The notes: a model not told the origin generated them from the letters alone. A DNA stretch of 64,000 bases from Thiothrix sp. (GCF_028714775.1 NZ_JAQTLS010000005.1:1-64000), one strand, 5' to 3'. Positions 23,907 to 34,454 are shown, counted from the first letter of the stretch. A program made the numbers and translations.

Positions 23907-25226
23907 GTGACGGAAACCACAACCCCAGTTGAAGAGCAATCTTCTGCGGTGCAGCCCGGTGACCTGACAGCCAAGCTGGCAGAGTGCCGCGAAAAAGCGG
24001 GGCTTGACCTCGAACAAGCTGCTGACGAAATGCATTTGTCCGCCAACCTCCTCCGGTCACTGGAAAAGGAAGATTTTGCCCGCCTGCCTGAGCCGCCTTA
24101 CGTGCGTGGCTACCTGCGTGGGTATGCAAAACTGGCTAGCGTTGATGCCAAGGACTTGATCCGCATTTACGAAGCCCTGCGCGGTGCTGACCCGGATGAA
24201 ATTGCCCATCACTTTGCCCCCGCCCGCTCATTGAGCCGGGTAGCGCAGCCCAGTGTTTCCCCCGTCGTTATCAAACTGGTCTTGTTGGCGGCAGTGATCA
24301 TTGGCCTTGGGGCGGTTGTCATGTCCTCTGGCGTCCAAGAGTGGGCTAGCAATACGTGGACTTCATTCTCTGCCCAAACAGCCCCGCCGCAAGTGGTACG
24401 CCCTGCCCCAGCGCTGGAAACTTTCGCTGCCCAAAAAGATGCGGAAGAAAAAGTCGCCGCAGAACAGCAGACCGCAGCTTCCAATGCAGCGGCAACTACA
24501 CCAGCCACTCCGGCAGCAGCAAGCACAACGGATAGTGCGGCAACAAGCACTGCCCCAGCGACACCAACTGCAAGTGCTACGGCAGATACCACCGCGCCGA
24601 CAGCTTCCCCTGCTGCCCCCGCTACTGACACGGCTACGGCTACAGCTACAACGACTGCCGTTCCTGACAGCAAAGAGGCAAAAGGGACAGAAACTGCCAG
24701 CAGCACAACACCTGCCACACCTGCCGCTGCCACTACAACAACGGCTAGCAGCACGGCAGATAAGGCAACGGCTACTGACACTACAACGGTAACGCCAGCA
24801 GCCACACCAGCTACCGCTACTACACCGCCAGCAACAGCGACCGCACCGACCACAGCACCTGCGGCAGCAACAACTACTGACAGCACAGCAGCTACAACAG
24901 CGACACCACCTGCAACGGCTGCTGATGGCACAACACCTGCAACACCGACAGATGCCGCTGCCGCACCAACAATCCCACCCATTGCTGGTGAAGTTAACGT
25001 CAAACTGGAATTTGCGGATGATGTCTGGATGCAAGTCAAAGACGACGGCAAAAAAACGGTGTTTGAGTCCCTCAACTCCAAGGGTACAACCAAAGAATTC
25101 AAAGCGACCACGCCGTTGAATTTCAAGATTGGCAATGCTCCGGGGGTTAAAGTCTACCTGAATGGTCAGTTGTATGACCAAGCCCCCCACATCAAAGGCA
25201 GCGTTGCCCGTTTCAAAGTCGAATAA
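23907..25226 (+). CDS. rodZ: Cytoskeletal regulator RodZ
   Basis: Bitopic inner-membrane protein that links MreB to the elongasome. 439 residues from GTG 23907, preceded by GGGAGG; an ATG four codons earlier is possible. Residues about 20-90 form the cytoplasmic Xre-like helix-turn-helix ([23 protein letters not shown], in part), about 125-145 the membrane span ([16 protein letters not shown]), and the C-terminal about 85 residues the DUF4115 domain ([18 protein letters not shown]). Between them lies a low-complexity periplasmic linker of about 175 residues made almost wholly of Ala, Thr, Pro and Ser, longer than usual. It ends 2 bp before hisS. Confidence 0.93.
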   Translation: MTETTTPVEEQSSAVQPGDLTAKLAECREKAGLDLEQAADEMHLSANLLRSLEKEDFARLPEPPYVRGYLRGYAKLASVDAKDLIRIYEALRGADPDEIAHHFAPARSLSRVAQPSVSPVVIKLVLLAAVIIGLGAVVMSSGVQEWASNTWTSFSAQTAPPQVVRPAPALETFAAQKDAEEKVAAEQQTAASNAAATTPATPAAASTTDSAATSTAPATPTASATADTTAPTASPAAPATDTATATATTTAVPDSKEAKGTETASSTTPATPAAATTTTASSTADKATATDTTTVTPAATPATATTPPATATAPTTAPAAATTTDSTAATTATPPATAADGTTPATPTDAAAAPTIPPIAGEVNVKLEFADDVWMQVKDDGKKTVFESLNSKGTTKEFKATTPLNFKIGNAPGVKVYLNGQLYDQAPHIKGSVARFKVE

Positions 25227-25228
25227 GC

Positions 25229-26533
25229 ATGGCGAAAAATATCCAATCCATCCGGGGGATGCATGACATCCTGCCGGATGCTACTCCCGCGTGGCAATAT
25301 TTTGAAAAGACCGTCCGCACCTTACTCAATGGCTACGGTTACAGCGAAATCCGTATGCCCATCGTTGAACAAACCGACCTGTTCAAACGTGCGGTCGGCG
25401 AAGTCACCGATATTGTCGAAAAAGAAATGTACACCTTGGAAAGCCGCCAAGACACGGAAGGTGGCGAAGCTTTCGGCATGGCCTTACGTCCTGAAGGCAC
25501 GGCTGGCTGTGTCCGCGCAGGTATCCAAGCAGGATTGATATTCAATCAGCAGCAACGCTTATGGTATGCAGGCCCGATGTTCCGCGCCGAACGTCCGCAA
25601 AAAGGGCGTTACCGCCAATTCACCCAAGTGGGGGTGGAAACGTTTGCCATTGCAGGCCCGGACATTGATGCCGAATTGATTGCAATGGGCGCACGCCTGT
25701 GGAAACAGTTGGGGCTAACCAATATCCATCTGGAACTCAATTCCTTAGGCACGCTGGAAGCCCGCCAAGCCTACCGCGAGCTATTGGTGGAATATTTCAG
25801 CGCCCACCATGAGTTGCTGGACGAAGACTCCAAGCGCCGCTTGCTCACCAACCCCTTACGCATTCTGGATACCAAAAATCCCGCCATGCGTGACTTGGTG
25901 GCGGCTGCACCTAACTTGCACGAACATTTGGACAGCGAATCCGCCGAACACTTTGCCCAATTGCAAAACCTGCTGGACGGCATGGGCATCCCCTACCGTA
26001 TCAACCCACGGCTGGTACGCGGCTTGGATTACTATTCGCGCACGGTGTTTGAATGGGTAACAGATGCGCTTGGCTCCCAAGGTACGGTCTGCGCGGGCGG
26101 GCGTTACGACGGGCTGGTGGAACAACTGGGCGGACGCCCTACCCCAGCTTGCGGTTTCGCAATGGGTGTGGAGCGTTTGATCCTGCTGATGGAAGCACAA
26201 GGTATCCAAACCCCAAGCGCTGCACCTGACGTATTCCTCATCATGGCAGGTGATGCCGCGTTACGCGCTGGCATGGCGATTGCCGAACAATTACGCGACG
26301 CAATCCCCGGCTTGAACCTCGTCAGCAATTGCGGTGGCGGCAATTTCAAGACACAAATGAAACGCGCCGACAAATCCAACGCCCATTTCGCACTGATTTT
26401 GGGCGAAAATGAAGTGCAACGCGCTGAAATCGGTCTGAAACCCTTGCGTGGTAGCGGCGAGCAAATTAATCTGCCGATAAGCCAGTTGGTGGAACAATTG
26501 CCACTCCTTATGGCAGCAGCACAACAACAGTAA
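25229..26533 (+). CDS. hisS: Histidyl-tRNA synthetase
   Basis: Class II synthetase charging tRNA-His. 434 residues (E. coli 424). It starts [12 protein letters not shown], typical of the family; motif 2 is [21 protein letters not shown] (in part), the histidine A motif is [15 protein letters not shown], motif 3 is [16 protein letters not shown], and a C-terminal anticodon-binding domain follows. The start codon is 2 bp after the rodZ stop. Confidence 0.98.
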   Translation: MAKNIQSIRGMHDILPDATPAWQYFEKTVRTLLNGYGYSEIRMPIVEQTDLFKRAVGEVTDIVEKEMYTLESRQDTEGGEAFGMALRPEGTAGCVRAGIQAGLIFNQQQRLWYAGPMFRAERPQKGRYRQFTQVGVETFAIAGPDIDAELIAMGARLWKQLGLTNIHLELNSLGTLEARQAYRELLVEYFSAHHELLDEDSKRRLLTNPLRILDTKNPAMRDLVAAAPNLHEHLDSESAEHFAQLQNLLDGMGIPYRINPRLVRGLDYYSRTVFEWVTDALGSQGTVCAGGRYDGLVEQLGGRPTPACGFAMGVERLILLMEAQGIQTPSAAPDVFLIMAGDAALRAGMAIAEQLRDAIPGLNLVSNCGGGNFKTQMKRADKSNAHFALILGENEVQRAEIGLKPLRGSGEQINLPISQLVEQLPLLMAAAQQQ

Positions 26534-26561
26534 TATTTAAACAGTCTTCAGGGGCAAACTG

Positions 26562-27188
26562 ATGAGCAGCGATTACAAAACAGACGACGAAAAAGTTGAA
26601 GAACTCAAAGCGTGGTGGAAAGAAAACGGCACTTCCGTGATTGCCGGGATAGCACTGGCGATTGCAGGCTTGTTTGGCTGGCAGTACTGGAAAGACTACC
26701 AAACCAACACGGCGGCAGAAGCTTCAGCCTTGTATGCGCAAGTGAGCAAAGTTGACGCCGCAGCGCTGGATCAGGCGCTCCCGCAAGTGCAAACCCTGCA
26801 AAATAATTACGCTTCCACCCCGTATGCGGCTACTGCCAGCCTGAAAATGGCACAGCAATACGCGGAAAAAGGCCAGTATGAGCAAGCTGCCACTGCCTTA
26901 CATTGGGTGCTCGACAACAGCAAAGAAGACGCCTTCAAACACATTGCCAACATCCGCTTGGCGCGTGTCCTGCTGGCAATGGGCAAACCCGATGATGCCC
27001 TTGGCCTGACCAACCAGACGTACCCTGCCGCTTACCAATCCTTGATTGAAGAGCTGAAAGGGGACATTTACACCGCACAAAAGAAAACGGCAGAAGCCCG
27101 CGCTGCTTACGACAAAGCAATCCTCGGCAGTACTGGCGGCTCAACCGAACTCATCAAAATGAAACGTGATTCGCTGGGTGAGGGCTAA
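26562..27188 (+). CDS. yfgM: YfgM-like periplasmic TPR protein (SecYEG ancillary)
   Basis: 208 residues. A cytoplasmic N-terminus with DDEKVEELKAWWKENGTSV is followed by one membrane span (IAGIALAIAGLFGWQYW) and a periplasmic TPR-like helical domain. This is the YfgM family, which associates with the SecYEG translocon and the PpiD chaperone in E. coli. The position between hisS and bamB is the conserved one. Confidence 0.93.
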   Translation: MSSDYKTDDEKVEELKAWWKENGTSVIAGIALAIAGLFGWQYWKDYQTNTAAEASALYAQVSKVDAAALDQALPQVQTLQNNYASTPYAATASLKMAQQYAEKGQYEQAATALHWVLDNSKEDAFKHIANIRLARVLLAMGKPDDALGLTNQTYPAAYQSLIEELKGDIYTAQKKTAEARAAYDKAILGSTGGSTELIKMKRDSLGEG

Positions 27189-27194
27189 GGCCAG

Positions 27195-28352
27195 ATGCGG
27201 CTAAACATTGCCGTATTCCTCGCCCTAGCCTTGGCGGGATGCGGTACTATTGAACAAGCCACGTCGGACATCCTACCCGCTTCCGACGCACACCCACCCA
27301 AAGCATTAAAGGAATTTGCCCCGACCGCCCATGTGCAAGTCTTGTGGCAAGCCAGCGCCGGACGCGGCAGCGCTAAGGATTATGTGCGCATCAACCCATA
27401 CGTTGATGACAGCCTCATCTTCGTGGCAGGCAGCAATACTGCCGGTGCATGGAACAAAACCAACGGCGGACGTGTCTGGCAAACCCCGATTGATGGCGAC
27501 ATCACGGGTGGGATCAACGGTGGTGACAGTAACGTTTACCTCGGCACGGGCAACGGCAGTGCCGTAGCGTTAGACCGCCAAACTGGGCAAGTCCGTTGGA
27601 AAACCCCCTTGAGCAGCGAAGTCCTCACGGTTTCAGCCGCCCGTAATGGTGTGGTGGTATTCCGCACGGGTGATGGGCACTTATACGGTTTATCTTCCCA
27701 AAGCGGTGAACGCCTGTGGCAACAAGCCCGTCAAGGCTCGACGATTTCCCTGCGCGGCGCAGGCACACCCATCGTCGCGGGCAGCATGGTCATTGCCGGA
27801 TTTGACAGCGGCGTAGTGACCGCTTTCGATATGCAAAACGGCAATGCCCTGTGGGAAGCGACCCTATCCATTCCACAAGGCACAAACGACCTCACCCGCA
27901 TGACAGACGTGGATGGCAAACTGAAAGCGCAAGGTGCAGCCCTGTTCGCTGCCAGTTACAACGGTCAAATCGCGGGCATCGACATGCGTAACGGCAATAT
28001 TGGCTGGTCTGCCCCCTATTCCAGTTACACCGGAGTCGATGCTGACGCCAACGGTTTGTACACGACCAATGCTAATGGTGACTTGTGGAAACTAAACCCG
28101 CAATCCGGTGCACCGTTGTGGAAAATGGATGATCTGGAATACCGCCAACCCACCGCACCAACCGTGATTGGCAACTACCTTGTCGTGGGAGACGCGAAAG
28201 GTTATCTGCACTGGGTGAATGCCAGCAGCGGTCAATTGGCGGCTCGCAGTCGGGGGGATTCTGCTGGTTACATTGCCGCGCCAATACAGGATGGTGGTGT
28301 GGTTTATACGCTGGGTAGAAGTGGGATTTTGTCGGCGTTTGGGGTGCAGTAA
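27195..28352 (+). CDS. bamB: Outer-membrane assembly lipoprotein BamB
   Basis: Beta-propeller lipoprotein of the BAM complex. 385 residues, ATG six bases after the yfgM stop. Signal peptide with lipobox LALAGC, Cys about residue 16. Repeated PQQ-like blades are visible (GRVWQTPIDGDITGG, GQVRWKTPL, GERLWQQA, GNALWEATL, GAPLWKMDD). Last gene of the ndk operon; a partly palindromic repeat follows at 28357. Confidence 0.96.
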   Translation: MRLNIAVFLALALAGCGTIEQATSDILPASDAHPPKALKEFAPTAHVQVLWQASAGRGSAKDYVRINPYVDDSLIFVAGSNTAGAWNKTNGGRVWQTPIDGDITGGINGGDSNVYLGTGNGSAVALDRQTGQVRWKTPLSSEVLTVSAARNGVVVFRTGDGHLYGLSSQSGERLWQQARQGSTISLRGAGTPIVAGSMVIAGFDSGVVTAFDMQNGNALWEATLSIPQGTNDLTRMTDVDGKLKAQGAALFAASYNGQIAGIDMRNGNIGWSAPYSSYTGVDADANGLYTTNANGDLWKLNPQSGAPLWKMDDLEYRQPTAPTVIGNYLVVGDAKGYLHWVNASSGQLAARSRGDSAGYIAAPIQDGGVVYTLGRSGILSAFGVQ

Positions 28353-28356
28353 AAAG

Positions 28357-28406
28357 ACCCTCACCCCAAACCCCTCTCCCGCGTAGCGGGCGAGGAGCTT
28401 AGAGAA
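28357..28406. repeat. Interspersed C-rich intergenic repeat, copy 1
   Basis: ACCCTCACCCC...CCCCTCTCCCGCG, then an AGCGG turn and a GAGG/AGAGAA end. It closely matches the element at 45331-45381. The inner CCCGC-GTA-GCGGG forms a short hairpin. It lies in the 63-bp gap between convergent bamB and the 28416-28856 gene, where it could aid transcription termination. Confidence 0.7.
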
Positions 28407-28415
28407 AGAAGGGGA

Positions 28416-28856
28416 TTACTTGGTGGTGGTGGCTGTTTGACCGGCGACTTGAGGGGTAGCAGTGATTTTCATGTCTTGCTTTGCGTCTTCACAGTAGCTC
28501 CAAATCGCTTCCCAACGTGACGGGAAACTCTTGTCGATGAACTTCACTTGCACGCGCCCCCAGTAACGGGTCATTTTGCCGTAAATACCCGGACGTTCGG
28601 TGGAACATTCTTGCTTGGACTTTTCTTTTGCCCAATACCCGTCGTAAGTGCCCCGATTTTGGTAGACCTTAGCAAGCCCCAACAGGTACATGACACCGGG
28701 GTCTTCCTTGGGGCCATAAGCAAACACGGCGGTAGGGCCAATTTCGTCGGCGTAAACAATCCTGCCCACGTTGGTGTCCCACGCTTCGTCAGCGACGGCT
28801 TGCCCTGCGAATGCCAACAGCACACTCAGCCCAACGGTTTTTAGCACTTGTTTCAT
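28416..28856 (-). CDS. Periplasmic protein of unknown function
   Basis: 146 residues from ATG 28856; TAGGAG upstream is a good ribosome site. The first about 22 residues are a signal peptide ending AVADEA, cleaved after VA-D or nearby. The mature part has two cysteines (ECSTERPG and WSYCED) that could form a disulfide, and many aromatic residues. I do not recognise a family. It is followed on the same strand after no known partner and converges with bamB. Confidence 0.6.
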   Translation of the reverse strand: MKQVLKTVGLSVLLAFAGQAVADEAWDTNVGRIVYADEIGPTAVFAYGPKEDPGVMYLLGLAKVYQNRGTYDGYWAKEKSKQECSTERPGIYGKMTRYWGRVQVKFIDKSFPSRWEAIWSYCEDAKQDMKITATPQVAGQTATTTK

Positions 28857-28884
28857 CAAAATACTCCTAGTTCGGTTTTATTGT

Positions 28885-29571
28885 TCACAGCTTGCCCATC
28901 TCTCCGGCAAACTCCGCATAGCCCTGCATAAAGGCCAGTTTTTGCTGGGCGTCATCAACATTGACGCCATTATCTTGCAATTGTTCCAGCAGCTTCGCAC
29001 CTTCGCTCAACACCATCAGCAATTGCATTTCGTCGAAAATTTGCAAAGCCAGTTGCAACTCATCTTTACTGGATGATAACAGCGTGGGAATCAATTCGTC
29101 AGTGTGGATGGGCGAATGTGGGTTCAGCAAATCTGCCACCAGTTTGGATTCCAGCAAGGTGAAATGCGCCTCGCGGGCAGCTTCTTCCTGATCCAGCTCC
29201 TGATGGGCCTGAAAATCACTGCCCGCACCTTGGCGTACTGCTGCCATGATGTAACGCAACAGCTTGTGGATAGCTTCTTTGGCTTTGGACTGGTCTTCGG
29301 CAACGGTCGCTGCCAATTCGTAGGTTTGGTCGAGCCGGTCTTTGAGTTGCAGGATCACTTCGCTGTCAACATTGCCCGCCATCGCGGTGGTTGCTTCCAG
29401 CAGACTACGGAATTCCGCGTGGAACGCTGTCAGTTCCTCATGGTCGCGCTGCTGGGCAGCCAGCAAAGTATCATCATTGAGTTCTATGGCGTCGGCGAAC
29501 AGGGGGTTGCCTGCTTTGCGCAACAAATGGCGCTCGTGCGAACCGGGATGCCCGCTTGTTTTGATAATCAT
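28885..29571 (-). CDS. Helical cytoplasmic protein of unknown function
   Basis: 228 residues from ATG 29571; GGAAGG sits directly upstream, so the longer frame to 29610 is not used. The product has no signal or membrane segment and is almost entirely predicted helix, rich in Leu, Glu, Gln and Ala (FHAEFRSLLEATTAM, QLKDRLDQTYELAATVAED). No family recognised. It precedes the 28416 gene on the same strand, 28 bp apart, and could be cotranscribed with it. Confidence 0.6.
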   Translation of the reverse strand: MIIKTSGHPGSHERHLLRKAGNPLFADAIELNDDTLLAAQQRDHEELTAFHAEFRSLLEATTAMAGNVDSEVILQLKDRLDQTYELAATVAEDQSKAKEAIHKLLRYIMAAVRQGAGSDFQAHQELDQEEAAREAHFTLLESKLVADLLNPHSPIHTDELIPTLLSSSKDELQLALQIFDEMQLLMVLSEGAKLLEQLQDNGVNVDDAQQKLAFMQGYAEFAGEMGKL

Positions 29572-29653
29572 GACCTTCCTTTTCCGAACGAAACAGAAGG
29601 AATATCGCATAAATGGCTGGCTGCCGCCAGTTAGCAGCAGCCAATGGGAAAAC

Positions 29654-29839
29654 TTACTTGTTGGTATTCATACCAATCAGTTTGTACGCAGGGCAGAAGT
29701 TCAGGAAGCCCGTCGCCAGCAATACCACACCAATAATGGTTAAGAGCCAACTTTTCGTTACCAGCAGCCCCAGAACTAACAGGACAGCACCAGCACCCAT
29801 ACGGATATTTTTATCCATGCCACCAACATTCTTTTCCAT
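29654..29839 (-). CDS. DUF2892 small membrane protein
   Basis: 61 residues from ATG 29839. The KNVGGMDKNIRMGAGAVLL start, one hydrophobic hairpin (LLVLGLLV and WLLTIIGVVLLATGF) and the NFCPAYKLIG end are the YgaP-C-terminal/DUF2892 pattern, including the conserved Cys-Pro. Such proteins are inner-membrane and often accompany rhodanese or sulfur genes; none is adjacent here. The frame is open further upstream but lacks a start signal. Confidence 0.85.
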   Translation of the reverse strand: MEKNVGGMDKNIRMGAGAVLLVLGLLVTKSWLLTIIGVVLLATGFLNFCPAYKLIGMNTNK

Positions 29840-29973
29840 GTAATACCTCACATTAACAAAGGTTGAGTCGGGTTGTAACAGTACCGAGCTTTTTACGCAT
29901 CGCGCTTTAGCAAGCTCGTGCAAATCATGCTAGCATCCCCACATTCAATAGTATGCAACAGCACGAAGAAAAT

Positions 29974-30996
29974 ATGGAATTTCAGGACGCTATCAAGAAA
30001 ATTATTGCGAATCAGCCATTAACTGCCGAAGAAATGACCCTAGCCATGCGCACCATCATGACAGGGCAAGGGACTCCGGCACAAATTGGCGGTTTTCTGG
30101 TCGCTTTACGGATGCGCGGCGAAACCGTCACAGAAATCAGCGCCGCCACCCGTGTCATGCGCGAGCTGTACACGCGGGTGGAAGTCAGCCCGGAGCACTT
30201 GGTCGACACCTGCGGCACGGGTGGCGATTCATCTGGCACGTTCAATATTTCCACAGCCAGTGCGTTTGTCAGTGCAGCGGCAGGGGCGCGGGTCGCCAAA
30301 CACGGCAACCGTTCCATTTCCAGCAAATCCGGCAGTGCCGACGTGCTGGAAGCAGCCGGGATAAACCTCAACATCAGCCCTGAACAAGTTGCCCAATGCA
30401 TCAATACCTTAGGGGTCGGCTTCCTGTTTGCCCAACGCCATCATGCCGCGATGGGGCACGCCAGTACCCCGCGTCGCGAATTGGGCATCCGTACCCTGTT
30501 CAACCTGCTAGGGCCGATGGCTAACCCTGCCAATGCCCCCAACCAAGTGTTGGGCGTGTTTGCCAAGGAATGGGTACGCCCGATGGCAGAAGTGCTGCAA
30601 AGCTTGGGTAGCCGCCACGTCATGGTGGTACATGCCGAAGATGGTTTGGATGAAATCAGCATTGCCAGCCCCACGTTCGTCGCTGAACTGCAAGACGGTG
30701 TGGTGCGGGAATACACCCTCCAGCCGGAAGATTTCGGTCTGCCACGCGCCAGCCTCGACAGCCTCCGCGTCAACACCGCGCAGGAAAGCCTTGAGCTAAT
30801 CCAGCAAGTCTTCGCAGGTACGCCCGGCACGGCACGCGACATCGTATGCCTTAACGCAGGTGCTGCCATTTACGTCGCTGGTGTGGCAAACAGCCACGCA
30901 CAAGGGGTTGAAAAAGCCCAGCAAGCGATTGATTCCGGTGCAGCCACCCAACGCCTGCAACAACTGATTGATTTAACCAATACCTTTAAAGCCTGA
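29974..30996 (+). CDS. trpD: Anthranilate phosphoribosyltransferase
   Basis: Second step of tryptophan synthesis, joining anthranilate and PRPP. 340 residues from ATG 29974, which matches family length; ATG 29953 is an alternative. Motifs: [17 protein letters not shown] (PRPP site), [19 protein letters not shown] (in part [16 protein letters not shown]), [11 protein letters not shown] and [14 protein letters not shown]. Its TGA overlaps the trpC ATG by 1 bp. No leader-peptide attenuator is seen upstream; trpE/trpG are not in the window. Confidence 0.97.
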   Translation: MEFQDAIKKIIANQPLTAEEMTLAMRTIMTGQGTPAQIGGFLVALRMRGETVTEISAATRVMRELYTRVEVSPEHLVDTCGTGGDSSGTFNISTASAFVSAAAGARVAKHGNRSISSKSGSADVLEAAGINLNISPEQVAQCINTLGVGFLFAQRHHAAMGHASTPRRELGIRTLFNLLGPMANPANAPNQVLGVFAKEWVRPMAEVLQSLGSRHVMVVHAEDGLDEISIASPTFVAELQDGVVREYTLQPEDFGLPRASLDSLRVNTAQESLELIQQVFAGTPGTARDIVCLNAGAAIYVAGVANSHAQGVEKAQQAIDSGAATQRLQQLIDLTNTFKA

Positions 30997-31790
30997 TGAG
31001 TACACCTGACATCCTGCAAAAAATCCTGCACACCAAGCAGGAAGAAATCGCTGCCCGTTCTGCCGTTACCAACCTCGCACAATTACGCGAACAGGCTGCG
31101 GTTGCCGATCCGGTGCGCGGTTTCCTGCGAGCCATGCAAACCAAAATTGCAGCAGGCAACCCGGCAATCATCGCGGAAATCAAAAAAGCGTCCCCCAGCC
31201 GAGGCGTGATCCGTGCCGATTTCGACCCGCCTGCACTTGCCAAAAGTTACGCCCAAGGTGGCGCGGCTTGCCTGTCGATCTTGACCGATGCGCAATACTT
31301 TCAGGGGCATGAAAGCTACCTGCAAGCGGCACGGGCGGCTTGTAGCTTGCCGGTTATCCGCAAGGATTTCATCGTTGATCCGCATCAGGTTTACGAAGCG
31401 CGTGCCATTGGTGCAGACTGCATCCTGCTGATCGTGTCGGCACTGGAAGATGCGCAAATGCTGGAGCTTTACACACTAGCGACCGGGTTAGGCATGGATG
31501 TGCTGGTAGAAGTGCACGACCGTGAGGAACTGCAACGTGCCTTGCGCCTAAACGCACCGCTGATTGGCATCAATAACCGCAACTTGCGTACCTTCTCCAC
31601 CAGCTTGCAAACCACCATTGAACTGCTGGCGGATGTGCCGGAAGGCGTGTTGCTGGTCACAGAAAGCGGCATCCACACGCAAGCGGATGTGCAGTTAATG
31701 CGCGAACACGGTGTCCACGCTTTCCTCGTAGGGGAAGCCTTCATGCGGGCGCAAGACCCCGGCACTGAACTACAAAAACTCTTCTTTTAG
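30996..31790 (+). CDS. trpC: Indole-3-glycerol phosphate synthase
   Basis: Closes the indole ring in tryptophan synthesis. 264 residues, monofunctional (not fused to TrpF). The TIM-barrel signature [20 protein letters not shown] and [20 protein letters not shown] (catalytic Lys), INNRNLRTF and [13 protein letters not shown] are all intact. Coupled to trpD; 9 bp before lgt. Confidence 0.98.
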   Translation: MSTPDILQKILHTKQEEIAARSAVTNLAQLREQAAVADPVRGFLRAMQTKIAAGNPAIIAEIKKASPSRGVIRADFDPPALAKSYAQGGAACLSILTDAQYFQGHESYLQAARAACSLPVIRKDFIVDPHQVYEARAIGADCILLIVSALEDAQMLELYTLATGLGMDVLVEVHDREELQRALRLNAPLIGINNRNLRTFSTSLQTTIELLADVPEGVLLVTESGIHTQADVQLMREHGVHAFLVGEAFMRAQDPGTELQKLFF

Positions 31791-31799
31791 CGAGCGACT

Positions 31800-32585
31800 A
31801 TGTTCATTCACCCTCAAATTGACCCGGTAGCACTCTCCATCGGCCCCCTGAAAGTCCATTGGTATGGGCTGATGTACGTACTCGGTTTCCTCGGTTTCCT
31901 CATCATCGGCAAGCTACGCGCCAAAGAACCGGGCAGCGTGATGGACGCAGACCGTGTGGATGACATGATGTTCTGGGGCGCAATCGGCGTGGTGCTGGGC
32001 GGACGCACGGGCTACATGCTGTTTTACAACCTGAAAGGCTTGGTCGCAGACCCGCTGTCATTCTTTCAGGTGTGGGACGGTGGCATGAGTTTCCACGGCG
32101 GCTTGCTGGGCGTGATTTTGGCGATGTTCTTGCTGGCGCGGAAATGGAAACTGAATTTCTTCCAAGTCAGTGACTTCGTAGCGCCACTCGTACCCATCGG
32201 TTTGGGCGCGGGGCGCATCGGCAATTTCATCAATGCCGAATTGTGGGGTAGGCATACCGACCTGCCGTGGGGTGTGGTATTCCCGGCGGTTGATGACATG
32301 CCGCGCCACCCTTCCCAATTGTATCAGGCGTTTCTGGAAGGACTGGTGCTCTTCATCCTGCTCAACTGGTTCAGAAAATTATCACCACCCGTTGGGACGA
32401 TTTCTGGGCTGTTCCTTGCTGGCTACGGTGTGGCGCGTATTCTGGCGGAATTCGTGCGCGAACCCGATGCCCAAATCGGTTATCTGGCGTGGGGTTGGGT
32501 AACGGAAGGGCAAGTCCTGAGCCTGCCAATGGTGTTGTTGGGAGGGGTATTCATGTGGGCTGCGTATAAAAAGGCCAAAGCATGA
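31800..32585 (+). CDS. lgt: Prolipoprotein diacylglyceryl transferase
   Basis: Adds diacylglycerol to the lipobox Cys of prolipoproteins in the inner membrane. 261 residues with about seven spans. The Lgt signature [14 protein letters not shown] is present, with HGGLLG and HPSQLYQ near the active site. Its ATGA overlap with thyA (32582-32585) is the usual lgt-thyA coupling. Confidence 0.97.
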   Translation: MFIHPQIDPVALSIGPLKVHWYGLMYVLGFLGFLIIGKLRAKEPGSVMDADRVDDMMFWGAIGVVLGGRTGYMLFYNLKGLVADPLSFFQVWDGGMSFHGGLLGVILAMFLLARKWKLNFFQVSDFVAPLVPIGLGAGRIGNFINAELWGRHTDLPWGVVFPAVDDMPRHPSQLYQAFLEGLVLFILLNWFRKLSPPVGTISGLFLAGYGVARILAEFVREPDAQIGYLAWGWVTEGQVLSLPMVLLGGVFMWAAYKKAKA

Positions 32586-33376
32586 AACAATACCTCGACC
32601 TGATGCGCCATGTGCGTGACCACGGGGTAAAAAAGGAAGACCGCACGGGTACGGGCACGGTCTCGGTATTCGGCTACCAGATGCGTTTTGACTTGAGCCA
32701 GGGTTTCCCGGTCGTCACCACCAAGAAGCTGCATTTGCGCTCGATCATCCACGAATTGCTGTGGTTCTTGCAAGGCGACACCAATATCCGCTACCTGAAA
32801 GAAAACGGCGTGCGCATTTGGGACGAATGGGCGGATGAAAACGGCAATCTCGGCCCAGTCTACGGCTCGCAGTGGCGCAACTGGCCTACCCCAGACGGAC
32901 GACACATTGACCAGATCGCACAGGTCATCCAGCAGTTAAAGAACAATCCCGACTCGCGCCGCATCATCGTAAGCGCATGGAATGTCGCAGAAATCGACAA
33001 CATGGCGTTGCCGCCCTGCCATGCATTTTTCCAATTTTATGTCGCTGATGGCAAGCTATCTTGCCAACTCTACCAACGCAGTGCCGACATTTTCCTCGGT
33101 GTACCGTTCAACATTGCCTCATATGCTTTACTGACAATGATGATGGCGCAAGTCACCGGACTGCAAGCAGGCGATTTCGTGCATACGTTAGGGGACGCGC
33201 ACCTGTATTCCAACCACATGGAACAGGTGGAACTGCAACTCAGCCGCGAACCGTTCCCGCTGCCACAGATGAAATTGAATCCGGCAGTCACTGACTTGTT
33301 TGATTTTAAATATGAGGATTTTGAGCTGGTGGGTTATGAACATCACCCGCATATCAAAGCGCCTGTGGCGGTGTAA
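32582..33376 (+). CDS. thyA: Thymidylate synthase
   Basis: Makes dTMP from dUMP with methylene-tetrahydrofolate. 264 residues, exactly the E. coli length. Active-site Cys is in [45 protein letters not shown] and the N-terminal [12 protein letters not shown] are conserved. The matching dihydrofolate reductase is at 56509-56994, far away. Confidence 0.98.
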   Translation: MKQYLDLMRHVRDHGVKKEDRTGTGTVSVFGYQMRFDLSQGFPVVTTKKLHLRSIIHELLWFLQGDTNIRYLKENGVRIWDEWADENGNLGPVYGSQWRNWPTPDGRHIDQIAQVIQQLKNNPDSRRIIVSAWNVAEIDNMALPPCHAFFQFYVADGKLSCQLYQRSADIFLGVPFNIASYALLTMMMAQVTGLQAGDFVHTLGDAHLYSNHMEQVELQLSREPFPLPQMKLNPAVTDLFDFKYEDFELVGYEHHPHIKAPVAV

Positions 33377-33406
33377 GTTCGTTCCTTCAGAAACTGATAA
33401 TTTTTC

Positions 33407-33817
33407 TCACAACACAAACGGGTTGATTATCCGCAACCCGTCATCCAACACCATGCCATGCTGTAAGTCTTCGCTCAACACCACTTTACAGCCGTGTCGT
33501 CCCGCACTGGCAACAATCAGTGAGTCGTAATAGCTGAAACCGTAGCGTTTAGAAATACGGATGGCATTCCCGGTATCTGTAGCATCCAGCGGCACAACCG
33601 ACAGAAAGCCTTGGATTTCTGCCAACGTTGCCTCAATGTGTAGAAAACTATCTGGGAATTTGCGGCGAGTAACGTTACAAAATTCATTCAAGACCTGAAC
33701 GCTTGCCATTACTTGACCACTTTCCAGCAAATTGGTCGCAACCGCTCGCTTTTGTTCATCCTGTGTAGAATAGCGGTACAGCAGGATGTTGGTGTCGACA
33801 AAATAATCAGCGGGCAT
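33407..33817 (-). CDS. PIN-domain toxin (VapC-like), module 1
   Basis: 136 residues from ATG 33817, which overlaps the antitoxin stop by 11 bp. It begins ADYFVDTNILLYRYS with the first catalytic Asp, has VLNEFCNV (Glu), and SYYDSLIVASA plus LSEDLQHG for the remaining acidic residues, the four-acid set of a PIN ribonuclease. VapC toxins cut tRNA or rRNA. Convergent with thyA. Confidence 0.88.
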   Translation of the reverse strand: MPADYFVDTNILLYRYSTQDEQKRAVATNLLESGQVMASVQVLNEFCNVTRRKFPDSFLHIEATLAEIQGFLSVVPLDATDTGNAIRISKRYGFSYYDSLIVASAGRHGCKVVLSEDLQHGMVLDDGLRIINPFVL

Positions 33818-34091
33818 TCGCTTCTTCCCGGTCAAAACGAAAACCATCCAAATTCAAACGAAAATTACCCAACGCAACCGTTTTTCTGGGCTGATGAACA
33901 CAACGGCGTAAATTTTCCAGCACGGCATCCTCTTCGGCAGGTTGTGCGACCGTGTTCGCTGCTGTTTGTTGGGATACCTGTAAGCCCAACCGGAAGCAAT
34001 GGATAAAATTCAATAGTTCAGCTAGTTTTGTATCAGGAATCAGGAGGATTTCTTCCACCAACTGCTCCCGCAAAGGGCTTATCGTTGACAT
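33807..34091 (-). CDS. Antitoxin of PIN module 1
   Basis: 94 residues, read from a start at 34091 with AAGGAG upstream. The N-terminal half is helical (REQLVEEILLIPDTKLAELLNFIHCF) and probably dimerises; the C-terminal half is basic and unstructured-looking, typical of the toxin-wrapping tail. It is not an obvious AbrB or RHH VapB, and looks like the DUF2281-type partner of PIN toxins. The 11-bp overlap with its toxin supports the pairing. Confidence 0.7.
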   Translation of the reverse strand: MSTISPLREQLVEEILLIPDTKLAELLNFIHCFRLGLQVSQQTAANTVAQPAEEDAVLENLRRCVHQPRKTVALGNFRLNLDGFRFDREEANAR

Positions 34092-34179
34092 GGTGCGTCT
34101 CCTTAGAAGACTTTAAGCGACTGGGAGCATTATAGCAGGATTGGCATTTGGATAGGAAACTGCCCCATCACTGCTGACT

Positions 34180-34204
34180 GTGCTACACTGATCCCGTGTA
34201 ACAC
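34180..34204. promoter_or_regulatory. Candidate operator/promoter between two TA modules
   Basis: Two near-palindromes, GTGCTACAC (34180-34188) and GTGTAACAC (34196-34204), 16 bp centre to centre. The first overlaps an extended -10 (TG-C-TACACT, 34181-34189) reading toward module 2. Toxin-antitoxin autorepressors usually bind such paired sites over their own promoter. Confidence 0.45.
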
Positions 34205-34223
34205 GACATTACAGGTATACGCC

Positions 34224-34454
34224 ATGAGTAACCTAACCATTTCCATTGATGAAGCGGTGTTAAAACAAGCAAGGATGCGGGCTTTGGAAGACGGCACATC
34301 CGTTAATGCACTTTTGCGTGATTATCTGGAACGTTATATCAGCAGAGGGCAGCCCTACCGCCAAGCCACCACTACCCTGCTGGCAATAGCCAAACGCTCA
34401 TCGGCTGCTAGCCAAGGCCGTCGCTGGACACGGGATGAGTTGTATGAACGCTAA
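34224..34454 (+). CDS. Ribbon-helix-helix antitoxin of PIN module 2
   Basis: 76 residues. The LTISIDEAVLKQARMRALEDG start and TSVNALLRDYLERYI helix are a classic ribbon-helix-helix (CopG/VapB) DNA-binding fold; the basic C-terminal SSAASQGRRWTRDELYER probably binds the toxin. It overlaps the toxin start by 11 bp, the same overlap as in module 1 on the other strand. Confidence 0.85.
   Translation: MSNLTISIDEAVLKQARMRALEDGTSVNALLRDYLERYISRGQPYRQATTTLLAIAKRSSAASQGRRWTRDELYER

Noticed and set aside
24209-25135. Valine/alanine-rich open frame opposite rodZ
   Set aside because: It mirrors the Ala/Thr linker codons; hydrophobicity is an artefact of low-complexity DNA.
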